NCBI GenBank assembly: GCA_028564705.1
Contig: JAPXFQ010002762.1
Coordinates: 156,580 to 220,579 of the forward strand
Direction of reading: 5' to 3'
DNA: 64,000 bases
Origin: Apricaphanius iberus
Lineage: Eukaryota > Chordata > Actinopteri > Cyprinodontiformes > Aphaniidae
Shown: in pieces, positions 22,262-34,499 of the stretch
How the letters are laid out: each line of letters begins with the position of its first letter
Numbering within the stretch: position 1 is the stretch's first letter
Translations under genes and position numbers: made by a program
The notes under the pieces: model-generated
Databases searched by the model: none
What the model was told of the DNA's origin: nothing
Seen by the model: only the letters and a program-made list of their open reading frames with translations

Positions 22262-22964
22262 CACCATCAATGACTGACTGACACAGAGAGACATATATCC
22301 TGGACAAAATTGACTAATTGGAACAAACCATCCTGCACAAGACTCAAGATTCAGACAAAATACAACAAAATACAAACAACAACAATACAATATCAATAAA
22401 GAAACAAGACAAATATTTACTATATTTTCAAACATTCACTTACATGTACACTTACATTTAATATATTAATTTACATTTTCATTGACAAACAAAAATGGTT
22501 TCTCCAGGCCCTTTCACCTCCTGCCTTCCCAGGTGGAACTAATAAATTGTTTGCAGGTCCCGGGACACAATTTCCCTGCGCACGACCAAAGACCAGGGAG
22601 AGGCAGGGGTGAGTAAATGGCTGCAGCAACAATCCTTCCTTTTCTGTCTATAATTAACTACCATGTATATTTTTTCAGTGACTTTAACATAACCATGATC
22701 TGTGTTCTGTTATAGTATTGTGGGTGTCGGCCGCGGGCTGCCTTGAGGCGGTACAGGTGGACGCTGTGCAAAGCAGGCACACACAAACAACTGTCTGCCC
22801 AACTCAACCAACAACAAGCCACAAATAAAGATTCCAACTAATACTCAATAAATATCTGTTTATTTTCAGACTCTTTTAACACAATATGTCAATTGAAAAT
22901 TATACAAAAACGAAATGTCAATTAAAACACGATATACAAATGTAATGTTGACTCTGTCATACTG
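22262..22964. other. Non-coding stretch between transposons
   Basis: No motif-bearing frame. Contains CA/AC-rich tracts and, around 22720-22780, a short GC-richer patch. No termini or RNA gene recognised. Confidence 0.4.
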
Positions 22965-23209
22965 AGCCCGGTTTTGCTGGAGGTTTATTCCTGTTAAAAG
23001 GGAGTTTTTCCTCTCCACTGTCGCTTTATGCCTGCTCAGTGTGAGGGATTCCTGAGAATTCGCGACGCAATCTTCTGTGGTTCTCTAATTCCTAAATTAA
23101 ACATTGTATTGTAATAACTCTTCTTGTAAAGTGCCTTGAGATGACATCTGTTGTGAAATGGTGCTATATAAACAAACTGAATTGAATTGAAATTGAATTA
23201 CATTTCTTA
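22965..23209 (+). mobile_element. L2 LINE 3' end only
   Basis: Matches the last 250 bp of L2 copy C: 'aaaagggagtttttcctctc', 'gatgacatctgttgtgaaat', then 'gctatataaacaaactgaa' and a GAATT-type tail. A severely 5'-truncated insertion, normal for target-primed reverse transcription. The hAT element at 23223 begins directly after it. Confidence 0.85.
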
Positions 23210-23222
23210 GTGTGGTTTGATT

Positions 23223-25739
23223 CAGGGGTGATTCTAGTCTCAGATATTTAGGGGTGCTGAGCCCCCAGAGAGCCGTCCGGCCAGGCAAGACACATTTGAC
23301 CGTTTTGTGCATTTTAACACACACAACAGGAGATATAATGTCTATGTGTATCCAGTCACTTAGTCCGTAGCACCTTGGCTTTTATATCAGGACATGCATC
23401 TAAAAAGTCACCACTTATGAAAATATCACAAACTGACTGAATCAATCAGAAATTATCTTAAAACAACTAGAAAAGCAGAACTTGGAAAGCTTATCCCTCT
23501 GCCAAGCACCTCAGTGCAGTTCAGATTCCTCCGTAATTACCTGATCTTTCCCAAAATGTAATCAGTCGTTCCTTGGTCCATTTATGACATTTCCTGAATA
23601 TTGAGTTATTCTGGTAATAGTGTTATTTTTATTTATTCATTTTATAATATGTCCCTCCATACTTTACTGTCTGTTTTTACTTGCCTTTTATTCTTATTCA
23701 TTTTATGTGTGTGTTGCCTTAACATGTAAATTTCCACACTGTGGGATAAATAGTCTTTCCATTAATTCATTCATTAATTCATTCATTCAGACACAAAAAG
23801 ATAAATGTCTGCAAAATAATAACCTCTTTGGCAGATTTATCTTAGTGATAAGAAATACCTGAACAATATGAAAACATTAGAAAACCTTTTGAATCATATC
23901 TAAGGACAGTTTAAGTAAAGGTGTTATTGCAGAACTGTGTCATTATTTGTTATCAAAATTGTTTGAAAATGCCGATCATAAACGAGAAGCATGGACGGAC
24001 GATCTAGGCAGAGATATATCATCAGAGGACTGGTGTTATATATTCACTAAGGCTCACACCCAATCAGTCAACACAAAATGTAGACTCTTGCGCTATAAAT
24101 GGCTGATGAGAATCTATATTATGCCCGTCAAATTAAATGAATACAATAGAACCATCCCAGATACATGTACAAAATGCACACAGGCAAAAGTGAAATTATT
24201 TCATTATGTGTGGTAATGCAGCAGGATAAAATATTTTTGGGAAGAAGTTAAAAGAGCAATAGAAAAAAAATTATTTCAAAAAACATTCTAATGGATCCTG
24301 GGTTCTTTGTCTTTGTTCTCTACCCAAAAGATATTAATGAATATTAATAGATATGTGTTTTTTACATGCCAAAATATCCATTGCAATGTTTTGGAAGAAG
24401 ATCAGCAGACCAAGTGTTACATATTGGTTGAAACAAATGTTGACAACCTTTCCTTTGGAGAGAGTGATGTACATATGAAAAGGATGTGAGAAGTGTATGT
24501 TTGTGAAGTATATATGTAATATTTGTTTGTTCGGTTTGCTCAGTTTACAACACTTGTACCATAACAGATGTCTTCATTATTGGAGCATTTGAAATAACTA
24601 CAAATATCTAAATGCAAGTGTATATAAGAAAATGTTAATAAATATATTGTTTAGAAAAAAACAAAACCTTTTGAAATAATAAGAAATTAGTTTATCTCAT
24701 CTTCTACAGCAGTTTGGTGGACTTCAGATGCCACAACCAAAGAAGATGCTTGAAAGAATGCAAAAACCTGTGTTTTCCTGAGTTAACAAAACAAAAATAT
24801 GAATATAAATCCAACAAGACAATAAATTAATCAAAAGCTCAGTTCTTCTGAATTAAAGGTTGTTTTTTTTTACAAATACAAGCTATTATTTCTAAAATTA
24901 GAAAGAAATTTTCACATTTTTTGAAAAAATATATTTTTTACAAAAAGTATTTCATAATAAGATGGGTTTTTTATAGGTGATTTGCTAATAGAAAATAAAT
25001 TAATAAATATCCATACAGTGTTTTTAAGAGATGATCTGTAGGTAAAACTAAAGCAACCTAAAGTGTCCACGTGCAGTCCAAATTGACAAGACTCAACTCA
25101 AAGAAACAGGAACTAAAACATGTCCTGTTTGTTTAGTTAAATTCACCTTTACTTATTTTGTAAGTTAGATGCTGAGAAATAATCATCTCTAAAGTATGTA
25201 TATAGTTTTTCTCTTATGTAAAATGTATCTTGTTGATATTGTTGTTAATACAGAAAAACTGAGCTTTTCTTTTTTATCATTTTGTAGTAGACTTCAGTAG
25301 GATGTAAAAGGTAACAATAACTATCTTAACACAATATATTGGCATGTATTAACTAATTTTCAGCAAACATTATCTGCATGCAAAAAACACAGCTCAATGT
25401 ACAGTTTGTTTACTAGAAAACAGCAAATCCTCTTATCTTTTACTGAATTGCTTAAAATTCCGCTCTCTGCAACAGACTCCCGCTGGAGATTCACCAAACC
25501 CATATACGTGTATGATGCATTTAAAGACGGCTCGAAAAAAATATAGTTGCATAAAAACTGTTAGAAACTGTGTAAAACAATGTATACTGATGTCATTTTT
25601 TGTAAAATATTACATTTCAAGCAATGATGCATTTCTTTTCACACTTGTATTTTGTAAAAAAATAAAAAATCTCAAGTTTTAGGGGGTGCTTTGACTCAGT
25701 TTGCTGTAGCACCCCCAAAAATGACCTAAAATCACCCCG
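23223..25739. mobile_element. hAT element with 8-bp target duplication, L1 nested inside
   Basis: Termini CAGGGGTGATTCTAG and (other strand) CGGGGTGATTTTAGG. GTTTGATT flanks both ends (23215-23222 and 25740-25747). Inner ends also carry 'gggggtgct'-type motifs. No transposase was recognised; the body is AT-rich. A truncated L1-like LINE with its own target duplication sits at 23894-24662. A short LINE-tail-like piece, 'aatttccacactgtgggata' plus an ATTC microsatellite, lies at about 23727-23790. Confidence 0.8.
23894..24662 (+). mobile_element. 5'-truncated L1/Tx1-type LINE
   Basis: Flanked by the 13-bp direct repeat AAAACCTTTTGAA (23881-23893 and 24663-24675) and ending in an A-rich tail. 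The open frame reads 'DLGRDISSEDW', 'LLRYKWLMRIYIMPVKLN' and 'CTKCTQAKVKLFHYVW', the C-terminal thumb and cysteine-histidine region typical of L1-clade ORF2. The frame stops at 24214-24216 just after 'HYVW'; sequence beyond continues the domain in broken form. It inserted into the hAT element after that had landed. Confidence 0.75.
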
Positions 25740-25983
25740 GTTTGATTGTTGTTCAGACAAGCTATGCCAACCAATTTAATTAACTATTTGTCATTCCACT
25801 CCTAAATTTGTATTTAAATGAGCAGATGAAAAAGTTTAAAGGTGTTTAGGGTTCATTTGCAATATCCCCGTACAGTCACTTTAGAAAAAAAAATAATATT
25901 GAAAATACATTGTTGGAAGCTCAACAAACACACCTCACGTTGTTCTCAGCATTGTCATTTGTTAGATCACACTGCAACTGATT

Positions 25984-26110
25984 AAGGCAAGGAAAGGCAA
26001 TTTTATTTGTATGGAACACTTTCAACACAACGTAATTCAAGGTGTTTTACATGATTAAAATTATAACACAGATAAGAGAGCGTAAATCCCTTTGAAGATT
26101 AAAATACAAG
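25984..26110 (-). mobile_element. Antisense LINE-type 3' end
   Basis: 'ggcaattttatttgtatgga' followed by 'aattcaaggtgttttacatg' is the antisense 3' tail seen on many teleost L2-like LINEs and their SINEs ('aaggcaattcaaagtgcttt' type). No coding sequence is attached, and the other boundary is unclear. Confidence 0.45.
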
Positions 26111-26339
26111 AAAGTATTTACAATAAAACTATAGTCAGTACAAAAATTGGTATCAAAATTAAAAACAAGCAAGTAAAAAGCAATAATAGGATCAGTTACA
26201 CAAGTTAACACAAGTTGTATACACTGTTATTTCCTTTGTTTATGTGGAGTCTGGATGATCCTCTCACTAAAAGAACCACAGTTCCCCATGAGTCGGACGG
26301 CTCAGGCCGTGGTGAATGACGCCCTGTGTCCCTTATTTT

Positions 26340-27830
26340 AATTTATGAAAGTTGGCAACCCTATTCAAGGGTGAGCAGATATTGAGAGGATAAGGGCATT
26401 TCCAGGTTCTCTGGTTTGAGAGTCCTTTATCAAATGATGATCACAAACAGCCTGGACCGTGTCCTCACTCAGGATTGTATGTGGAGGTTTTTCAAGGTTG
26501 TGTTGAACAAAATTGAGGATTATTTAACATTCCTTACTGGACGTTGAATCTTCATGAGGGTCGATGTGTGGATGATGGCACAAACCATCAGCATCAGTGT
26601 TTTGTTTTCCAGCTCTGCAAACTGAGTTAAATATCGACTGAGCAGAGAGTCATCTGTATGTTGTGGCGCTCAACTTTGCTTAGCTCAACAGGTAGTATAA
26701 TTGATTATTGTCCCTTACAACAGTGAACTGGGAGCTGTCAAAGTACTCTTAGAACATTTCGGTGACTAACTATTTGAGTGCTCGGAGCTTCAGTTTATGT
26801 GTAATTGGATTCACTCTTTGACAGGCCTCTGCTAGCATATGCAACAACTCTATTCTCCCCTTCATCCTCTTGTTAAAGGACTGCCCCGAGGAAGGGAGAA
26901 CTAGTGTTGGTATGTAAAACATAGGGTTTATGGGGGCAATAATCAAAGGTTTATCAAGGGCGCTTTTGGTCGAAAAGCCTTGCACAAATTGCTGATAACA
27001 TCCTGCAAATCCCAGAAATTACCTCAGTTCCTTCAAGTTAGCAGGGACTGGTCGCATGAGGTAATTGGAGCACTGTTGTTGGGATTAATTTCCATCCCAT
27101 TCTAGGACACACACACAAATGTTTCAACAGAGAGTTTCAATCTAAAATCTTTGAGCCTGTGTCTGTGTTCTAGTTTAGTAGTCTGTGTTCATGTTCTTCA
27201 AGAGTAGGGAAAAATATAATCAAGTCATTGATAAACAATAAACTTCTGTTAGGTTGAACTCCCTCCATACACTTTTGAATTGGCCGCTGGAATGTGCTTG
27301 GCGCATTTGTTGTTCACTGCAGCTTGTGATTGAATTCATAAAATCCAATTGGGCATAGAAAAATCGGTTTCAGACTTATCACTCTCCTCCATCTCAATTT
27401 CATGATATCCAGATTTGTGGTCAAGAACTGGGAACCATTTTGACCCAGACAGGGCAGTAAAAGCATCTTCTAATTTTGGGAGGGTATATGTGTCCTTGAT
27501 TATTTGGATATTCAACATTCTATAATCTATACAGAGACCTACGCTCCCATCTTTTTTCCATACCACCACAATTGGAGAGGCAAATATTGTTTTGATTCTG
27601 TAGATGGGTGCTTGGATGTTTCCTGTTTTTTCCTTACCTCTCTATGCAGGTTGAGACTGGCGGGTCCTGCACCAAGTGTCTTCAATCAGACCTCATTATC
27701 TCCACTGCTTTTAAGGGGAGTGGTTCGTGGAGGCTGGTGCCAGATGGTTCTCGCTCATATGTGTGGTAACAAGGCAAACCTAACTTCAGTGTTTGCTTCA
27801 GATTTTCTCCACATTGAGAAAATCTGAAGC
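26340..27830 (-). pseudogene. Ty3/Gypsy pol remnant (RT to RNase H region)
   Basis: Antisense translation gives VVWKKDGSVGLCIDYRMLN, then 'DAFTALSGSKWFPVLDHKSG', the fingers and palm start of a Gypsy reverse transcriptase. Further on, 'LLFINDLIIFFPTLEEHEHR' occupies the YLDD-type catalytic position (here FIND), and 'GCYQQFVQGFSTKSALDKPL' corresponds to the post-RT 'GYYRRFI.NFS' block. Several stops and a frame change separate these blocks. No LTRs were found next to it. Dead fragment. Confidence 0.7.
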
Positions 27831-28577
27831 TCTTTGTACTTTTGTATCTCTTTTGTCTTCCTAGCAAATCCCGCCTTGGATTCCTTGGAATCTCCTGTGA
27901 ACAACTCCACTCTCATTCTGGTTCCGTCATGGTCAAGCCTCCCACAGATAAACCATCACTGTTTTTAAGAGTCACGGGTATTTCCTTATTTGAGATAAAG
28001 GCATTAAAACTTTTCCAATCAACATAACAGTCCAGACTGTGGCAAAAATGCACCTCAAGTTGTTTGCCAACCATAAAGTCAGAAGAAGAAAATACAGAGC
28101 TAGTGGCGAGCCTTGGGATGCTAATCTCTAGCCTATCCAAGATACTGGGTAGCAGAGGGAGTAGACAATCCAGTGAGTGGCAAGCCTAGACATGCTAGAC
28201 GCTAGCCTATCCAATGCTATTGCCAGCATACACTAGTAAGCTGCCTCCCTCTCAGTTGCTAGTGGCGGTCTCTTAATAGTCAGATCAGTTGGTGGCATCT
28301 GAATGGATATAGCCTCCTTTAGCAGGGAAGTAGTCTGTATTTTGGCCCCACTACTGTGTCACAGTCTATTGACTGCTGGAGGTAGGTACTATTCTGCTTA
28401 AAGGTTAGTGTTAGGGATGCAATGATACCACTTTTTCTCAAACCAGCATGGTACCCGTACTTAGATCTGAGTACTTGCTGATACCATGTACCTGTGTGAT
28501 ATTTCTTCCACGAAATGTATTTGAATATAGCTTTTATTTTCTTCTCTCATAAGTAATTATGAGACACTAGGTTGATA

Positions 28578-29620
28578 GAGTTTGTCCAAGTCTTCTGAAG
28601 GAGTGTGCAGGACAACTGGCAGTTCCTCTGCAGAGGCTCTTCAATCTGAGTCTTCAGGTAGAAAAAGTCCCAGTTCAAAATAGGGCGACCGGTAGAGCTG
28701 AATGATTACAGACCAGTGACTTTGACTTCTCACATCATGAAGACCTTGGAGCGGCTCCTTATCCGTAGAATGAAACTGCAGGTTGTTGAGGAACTAGACC
28801 CCCTCCAGTTTGCCTATGAGGAACACTTAGGAGTGGAAGATGCGGTCCTTTACCTTCTGCACCGGGCATACTCCTACCTGGATCTGCCTGGTTCTTATGT
28901 CAGGATAATGTTCTTCGACTTCTCCAGCGCTTTCAACACCATAAAGCCCTCCAAACTGAGCAGCAAACTTGTGGGTATGGGTGTAGCCCCCTCCCTGACA
29001 TCCTGGATTATGGACTACCTAAAATCCAGACCTCAATATGTCAGGGTGAGGAGAAGTTTTTCTGGGACACTGGGATGCACTGGGGTCCCAGAAGGGACTG
29101 TTTTGGCTCCCTATCTGTTCACACTACACATCAGACTGCAGATACAACTCAGAGTCCTGCCACATCCATAACTACTCAGATGATACAGCTGTCGTGGCGT
29201 GTGTGAGCGGTGCACAGGAGGGGGAGTACAGGGACCTGGTGCAGACCTTCACTGACTGGAGCAAAAACACCACTTCGACAAAGGAGCTGGTGGTGGACTT
29301 CAGGAGATTTAAACCACCAAGACAGCCAGTCTACATAGATGGGGAGGAGACTGTGGAGTCCTACAGATACTTGGAGATGGTTCTGGGTCAGAAACTGGAG
29401 TAGACCACCAACACAGACGCAGCATACAGGAAGGGACAGAGTCGCCTTTTTTTCCTCCGGCGGCTAAGGTCCTTTGATGTTTGCAGTGACGTGGTACAGA
29501 TGTTTTACCACATCGTTTTTTCCCCAATCTAAGATGTATTTGTAAATATATGAGCACTTGATAAATTGAAGTTCCCCTTTTTGGGGATAAATAAAGTGTC
29601 TGTCTGTCTGTCTGTCATTA
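28578..29620 (+). mobile_element. Rex1-like LINE, 5'-truncated
   Basis: Open pieces read 'KTLERLLIRRMKLQVVEELD', 'DPLQFAYEEHLGVEDAVLYL', 'RIMFFDFSSAFNTIKPSKLS' (palm motif A) and 'TGVPEGTVLAPYLFTLH' (motif B), then 'KELVVDFRR' and 'ESYRYLEMVLGQKLE'. The order matches Rex1/Babar LINEs. The end is 'aagttcccctttttggggat' plus 'aaataaagt' and a (TCTG)n microsatellite, also a Rex1-type 3' end. The frame breaks at about 29168 ('LPHP' stop) and at 29401. Not functional. Confidence 0.75.
28716..29403 (+). pseudogene. Rex1-like reverse transcriptase remnant
   Basis: Two open segments (28716-29171 and 29194-29403) carry the RT palm. Motif A is 'FDFSSAFNTIKP' and motif B 'GVPEGTVLAPYLF'. The catalytic block 'YSDDTAVVACVSGAQ' is still readable just before the second segment, in another frame. 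The normal 'GAPQG' of motif B is 'GVPEG'. Frameshift near 29130-29180. Confidence 0.7.
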
Positions 29621-29934
29621 TGACTTTGCTGTCTCATAATTATGAGTTGTGTATTTCTTTTTTTTTCTTCAGAGTGGCGGGAATAGGCTTCCATACAAAA
29701 CAAATTTCAAGGGAAAAATTAAAAAATTTCAGCGATATTATTGCAGAGATTCTACATTTTAAGTATCCGTTCATAATATTGGTTAACTAACCAATAATGA
29801 TAAAGGGAGATCACAATGATATCGGCCCGATAACCGTATCGCTATCAGTACATCACTAGTTATTGTCTTTAAGCTCCGGTTACACAAACTCAAAGGTAAA
29901 GGCAATTCATGGAGACTAATTAACCCAATTGTAT

Positions 29935-30083
29935 GTCAGTGGGAGGAAGCACGAATACATGGAAAGTTGTTATCATATGAATGTATGGTGATAACCTGCA
30001 AACTTTCCCTAGGCTGGGATTTGAACCCAGGTCCTTCTTGATGCAGGGTAATAATACTACAAACAGCTCTACCATGCAGCCTA
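29935..30083 (-). mobile_element. tRNA-derived SINE, head region
   Basis: The antisense strand reads 'ggctgcatggtagagctg...', then 'atcaagaaggacctgggttc', then 'aaatcccagcctagg'. The segment 'gggttcaaatccca' is a B-box-like pol III promoter element. The same family is represented by its body at 34500-34615 and its tail at 42808-43100. The copy is decayed and truncated. Confidence 0.6.
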
Positions 30084-30089
30084 ATTTTT

Positions 30090-31327
30090 CAGGCATTGTC
30101 AAATTTGATAATTTTTGCAGATTGTTCTCTCAGGTTCTTGTTATTTGACCGGAGTAGCACAAGACAAGGTCTTCTATAGGGCATCTTCAAAGTTCAACAT
30201 GTGAATTTTGTAAGGGTATTCTGCATACTTCGGTCATAAGCAGCTGTTTAGTTTTCTGAGCTACTAGATTCTAGATTATAATCTTGAAACAGCCTTTGCT
30301 TTCCCATTCTGATGCTTCATTTGAACCTCAGCAAATTATTTTCACTGTGTATTGGGTTGCTGCCATGTAATTGGCTAAGTAGCAGTTTGTGTAAATGAGA
30401 AAATGCTCAGTTGTCCCTAACAGTGACTTCTCCTTTATTATTTTGAGTATAGTTTTTATCAATGCAAAAAAGATATAAATCTGTTAATGAGTGATTTAAA
30501 AAATGCCTAAAAGGATAGGCAAACATAGACCTGTTTATTCACTCATATATTAACAAGCACATACACAGCTTTCCCAAGGGACTCAGCTTGCTACTATACC
30601 CCACCAGAAATGAATAATCTGGTATTGATTTCTGTACACTCTTCCAAGAGCTTATTCATCACAACTCAATTTCAGTATAATTTTTTTCTTTCCAGCCATC
30701 TCCATAAAAGCCTTTTTGATTGATCCTCAAACTGAGTGAGGGTCGAGTCTTTTACTCCTTTTTGGCCTCCTGATGGCAGCAGGATTTGTTCCTTTATTAT
30801 TTACAGGGTGTAGAAGTCAGCAGCCCTGACTATTTTATGCACCATTGTTGTGCCTGTGCATTATATTGATTTTCAAGACATGACTCTGCCGAGAGCTACA
30901 AATTCTAAATTTTTTTACGAAGATAAATGTGTTCAGAACGTTAACCTAACCCCCCAAAAATGATGACAATTAGAGTAAACAGTCATTTCTTTGCCGCTTA
31001 ACATTGCTTTTATGGCAGAAATGGCCACCGGCACCAAATTTGACAACAAATACATTTCAGGAAACAGTGAACACAACATCCATCTTTTTACAAGAGTGTA
31101 TTAACTGTGAAAATTGATTTACCTCTAGCTGGTCTCCTTGGTTAAGGATTCAAATTAAAACTTTTTTTAACGTTTTAGTACATAATGATAAAGCTATTCG
31201 GGCTTCTGAACTATGTAAATCCTAACGAGACGTTTCACTGTTTTGTGTTCGGTCACTTTGACTGTGGGGTCAAAAAAATCAGATTATAATCTGTTTTTAC
31301 CTGTCAATCTTTAAAATGTTAATGACA
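30090..31327. other. AT-rich non-coding stretch
   Basis: No motif-bearing frame or recognisable repeat terminus. I see nothing that can be named. Confidence 0.4.
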
Positions 31328-31329
31328 TA

Positions 31330-31545
31330 CAGTGGGGCAAAAAAGTATTTGTCAGCGATTATAGAAGTTGTCCCATTTAAAAAGATGAGAGAGGTCTGTA
31401 ATTTTTATCATAGGTACACTTCAACTGACAGACAAAATGTAAAAAAAATCCAAAAAATCACGTTGTATGATTATTAAACAATTTAGTCGTGTAATGGTGC
31501 AAAACATAAGTATTTGGTCAATAACAAAACTTCAACTAAATACAT
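31330..31545. mobile_element. Tc1/mariner-type terminal fragment
   Basis: Starts directly after a TA with 'cagtggggcaaaaaagtatt' and continues 'aaagatgagagaggtctgta' and 'cataggtacacttcaactga'. This is the terminal sequence of an abundant teleost Tc1-like family, followed by 'taagtatttggtca'. Only one end is present, with no transposase. Cut by the next element at 31552. Confidence 0.65.
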
Positions 31546-31551
31546 TATAAC

Positions 31552-32300
31552 CAGTGTTGGGTGTAACACGTTACAAATTAACTAGTTACTGTAAAGAAAT
31601 TACTATTTTTGTAACATAGTAGTGTAACACGTTACTGCAGTGAACACTGTAATGACATTACGATTACTTTCGATAATATGATGTCGTTACTTAAATGACT
31701 GGTATTCCACTCTGCAGGGAGCCTAAACAAGCATTTGCTGCATGATGTTATCAGCGTGTCCCGAATCAGGTACATGACGCAGTTGCAAGATGGAGGAGCA
31801 GAGTGACGGTAGCAGAGCTATGGCTCTAACAAAAACATCCCTAGATTCTTAGAAATATGGCCACTATTTGGAATTTGTTGCATGAAGGGACAAGAATTTC
31901 AATGTTAAGTGTAAACTTTTCCCTAGTCAAAAACATCTCTTCACTGCTGTGAATTCATACATCAATTCTGTCAAAGCATCTGGAAACACAGCATGGTAGT
32001 ACCAAGCTAGTTGCGAAAATGAAAATGGCATGGCACCGATACCCGAGCAACGGTGGCTCAATTTCCAGGAACCCAAGGTAACACTAACAACAAAGGAAGA
32101 ATTGAATAGACTTGTGGCATCTTTCATTGTGGAGGATGCATAGCTTTACATAGCGTAGGGTAACTTGATGTTTGACTTCAAACCTAGAATTTAAATGACC
32201 CTGCATTTCAGGTATGGTGGTTTAGAATAATGCAAAAGTAGTGTAATTTAACTAATTTACTTTCCAATAAAGTAACTAATGTAAGGGATTACTTTATTGA
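31552..32300. mobile_element. hAT-like 'GTTGGGTGTAACRCGTTAC' element, right end lost
   Basis: Opens with CAGTGTTGGGTGTAACACG and a series of 'gttac'/'gtaac' motifs on both strands (31560-31690). Similar inverted motifs reappear at 32225-32300 ('ctaatttactttccaataaa', 'gtaactaatgtaagggatta'). This is the look of a common teleost hAT-type non-autonomous family. The right terminus is missing where the Tc1 remnant starts. Confidence 0.5.
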
Positions 32301-32301
32301 G

Positions 32302-33234
32302 AAGGATAGCATCTTGCAGTTGATGGAGATTTGTGGGATGCACATCCAGGGCATGAAGCTCCCGTTCCACCACATCCCAAAGATGCTCTATCGGGTTGAG
32401 ATCTGGTGACTGTGGGGGCCATTGTAGTACAGTGAATTAATTGTCATGTTCAAGAAACCAATTGGAAATGACTCAAACTTTATGATATTGTGCATTATCC
32501 TGCTGGAAGTAGCAATCAGAGGATGGGTACATGGTGGTCATGAAGGGATGGACATGGTCAGAAACAATGTTCAGGTAGCCCGTGGCATTTAAACGATGCC
32601 CAATTGGCACTAAGGGGCCTAAAGTGTGCCAAGAAAACATTCCCCACACCATTACACCACCACCACCAGCCTGCACAGTGGTAACAATGCATGATGGATC
32701 CATATTCTCATTCTGTTTATGCCAAATTATGACTCTACCATTTGAATGTCTCAACAGAAATCGAGACTCATCAGACCAGGCAACATTGTTCCAGCATTCA
32801 ACTGTCCAATTTTGGTGAGCTCATGCAAATTGTAGCCTCTTTTTCCTATTTGTAGTGGAGATGAGTGGTACCCGGTGGGGTCTTCTGCTGTTGTAGCCCA
32901 TTTGCCTCAAGGTTGTGCGTGTTGTGGCTTCACAAATGCTTTGCTGCATTCCTCGGTTGTAACGAGTGGTTATTTCAGTCAAAGTTGCTCTTCTATGAGC
33001 TTGAATCAGTCGACCCATTCTCCTCTGACCTCTAGCATCAACAAGGCATTTTCGCCCACAGGACTGCCGCATACTGGATGTTTTTCCCCTTTCACATCAT
33101 TCTTTGTAAACCCAAGAAATGGTTGTGCATGAAAATCCCAGTAACTGAGCAGATTGTGAAATACTCTGACCAGCCTGTCTGGCACCAACAATCATGCCAC
33201 GCTCAAAAATGCTTAAATCACCTTTCTCTCCCAT
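32302..33234 (-). pseudogene. Tc1-like DD34E transposase, broken
   Basis: Translation from the ATG at 33234 gives an HTH start 'GMIVGARQAGQSISQSAQLL', then 'CERGKTSSMRQSCGRKCLVD' after an in-frame stop. Next come 'TNRKKRLQFA' and, after another stop, 'SDESRF' (first Asp). Then 'GGGGVMVWGMFSW', 'YFQQDNAQYH' (second Asp) and 'PQSPDLNPIEHLWDVVEREL' (Glu) follow. The DD34E residues are still visible in order but several stops and one frame change interrupt the gene. Confidence 0.75.
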
Positions 33235-33382
33235 TCTGACATTCAGTTTGGAGTTCAGGAGATTGTCTTGACCAGGACCACACCCCTAAATGCATTGAAG
33301 CAACTGCCATGCGATTGGTTGATTAGATAATTGCATTCACGAGAAATTAAACATGTGTTCCTAATAATCCTTTAGGTTAGTG
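32302..33382 (-). mobile_element. Tc1-like transposon, one end lost
   Basis: The right edge is a Tc1-type terminus (complement 'cactaacctaaaggattatt') followed by TA at 33383-33384. The body is antisense transposase. The left inverted repeat is absent; the sequence stops within the last part of the transposase gene near 32302, next to the hAT-like fragment. Truncated and inactive. Confidence 0.75.
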
Positions 33383-33384
33383 TA

Positions 33385-34499
33385 TGTCACTGTGTTTCAT
33401 TCATTTTAATCAATACACAATCCAAACAAATTGAATCCACATTGTGCCATCACACATCGAGCTGACTAATAAGCTACATGTGTTAATGGCAAACATTTTA
33501 TCTGTAATAACCTAAACGCTCCACATGGACCTGAACAGCGCATCCACCTATGCATGATTGATGCTGAATCTGCTCTGCTGCGACACTGGAAACTGGAATT
33601 ACAAGAACCACTTCAGCCAAAGTTTTAAATTCTTGGAGAATTTCTTCGTATGACGTGATCAGAATTTGGCAAGACTCTGTGAGCAAGGGCTTTATTGATC
33701 ACTTTAGCTGGAGGAGATTCAGCAGCATGCATGATAAACTGCAGTGATCCGTCACCAAAGCTCTGTGTCTGGTGCATCACAGATGAACAGTGTTGGGCCG
33801 TGCATTTCACCCCTAGGCCTAATTAATCATAATTAATGCAATAATTCGACACCCCTAACGATAATATATAACACTGGAAGCATCGCAACCAAGTGGATAT
33901 ATCTGAAATAAAGAGAAAAGACCAGGGAGCATTTTATTTAAAAACATTAACAAATAAATAAATGTACCTTTCTGAATATGTTTAGGTCTTCAGAGAAAGC
34001 TTTGCAGGCCCTTCACTGCATATACAGTCCAAAGCCTCTGTAACTCCTCAATGCGCTGTCAGCTTCCAGACAGAGAGATGCACTGGGTCTGAGATGTCCG
34101 GGTCTGAGATGATTTCAGACGCTCTCATTGATTTAGTTACCTTTACTCTGTGCATAACATTGAAAATATATACACCTCTACTCCAGATGGTAAGAGGTGT
34201 GAATAGTAATTTGTCAAAATGTCTGACACCCCTCAGATTTTTATTTCACATTTTTTAAGAACTGGTCAAATATGAAAAAAATATTAGGTTAATGTGACCC
34301 CTGCTTTAAACAGACAGGATGTTTAGATTTAAAAGACTGCAGATTTAAATGGCCACTGAGGCAGAGATGGTGAAAAAACAAGAGACAGCCTGGGTAGCAA
34401 TAGCAGTGCTAAAGCTAATACTGGCTAGCAATGCTAGTGCCTATCTACAAAGGTCAACAGGTGAGAATTGGGGTACACCAATTCTCAGTCGACTGGAGG
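33385..34499. other. Non-coding stretch
   Basis: No recognisable frame, repeat terminus or RNA gene. Nothing further seen. Confidence 0.4.

Larger units (their letters stand above)
28412..29858. mobile_element. hAT-like element with nested Rex1
   Basis: Termini TAGGGATGCAATGATA and (other strand) TAGTGATGTACTGATA, with subterminal 'ggtaccc' and 'gataaccgtatcgctatc' blocks typical of a teleost hAT family. Flanks are GTTAGTGT (28404-28411) and GTTATTGT (29859-29866), 7 of 8 bases equal. The body is largely replaced by a Rex1-like LINE (28578-29620). No transposase seen. Confidence 0.65.

Noticed and set aside
29990..30050. Possible tRNA gene (B-box-like 'gggttcaaatccca')
   Set aside because: No cloverleaf can be formed and the sequence continues as a SINE; it is a tRNA-derived head, not a tRNA gene.
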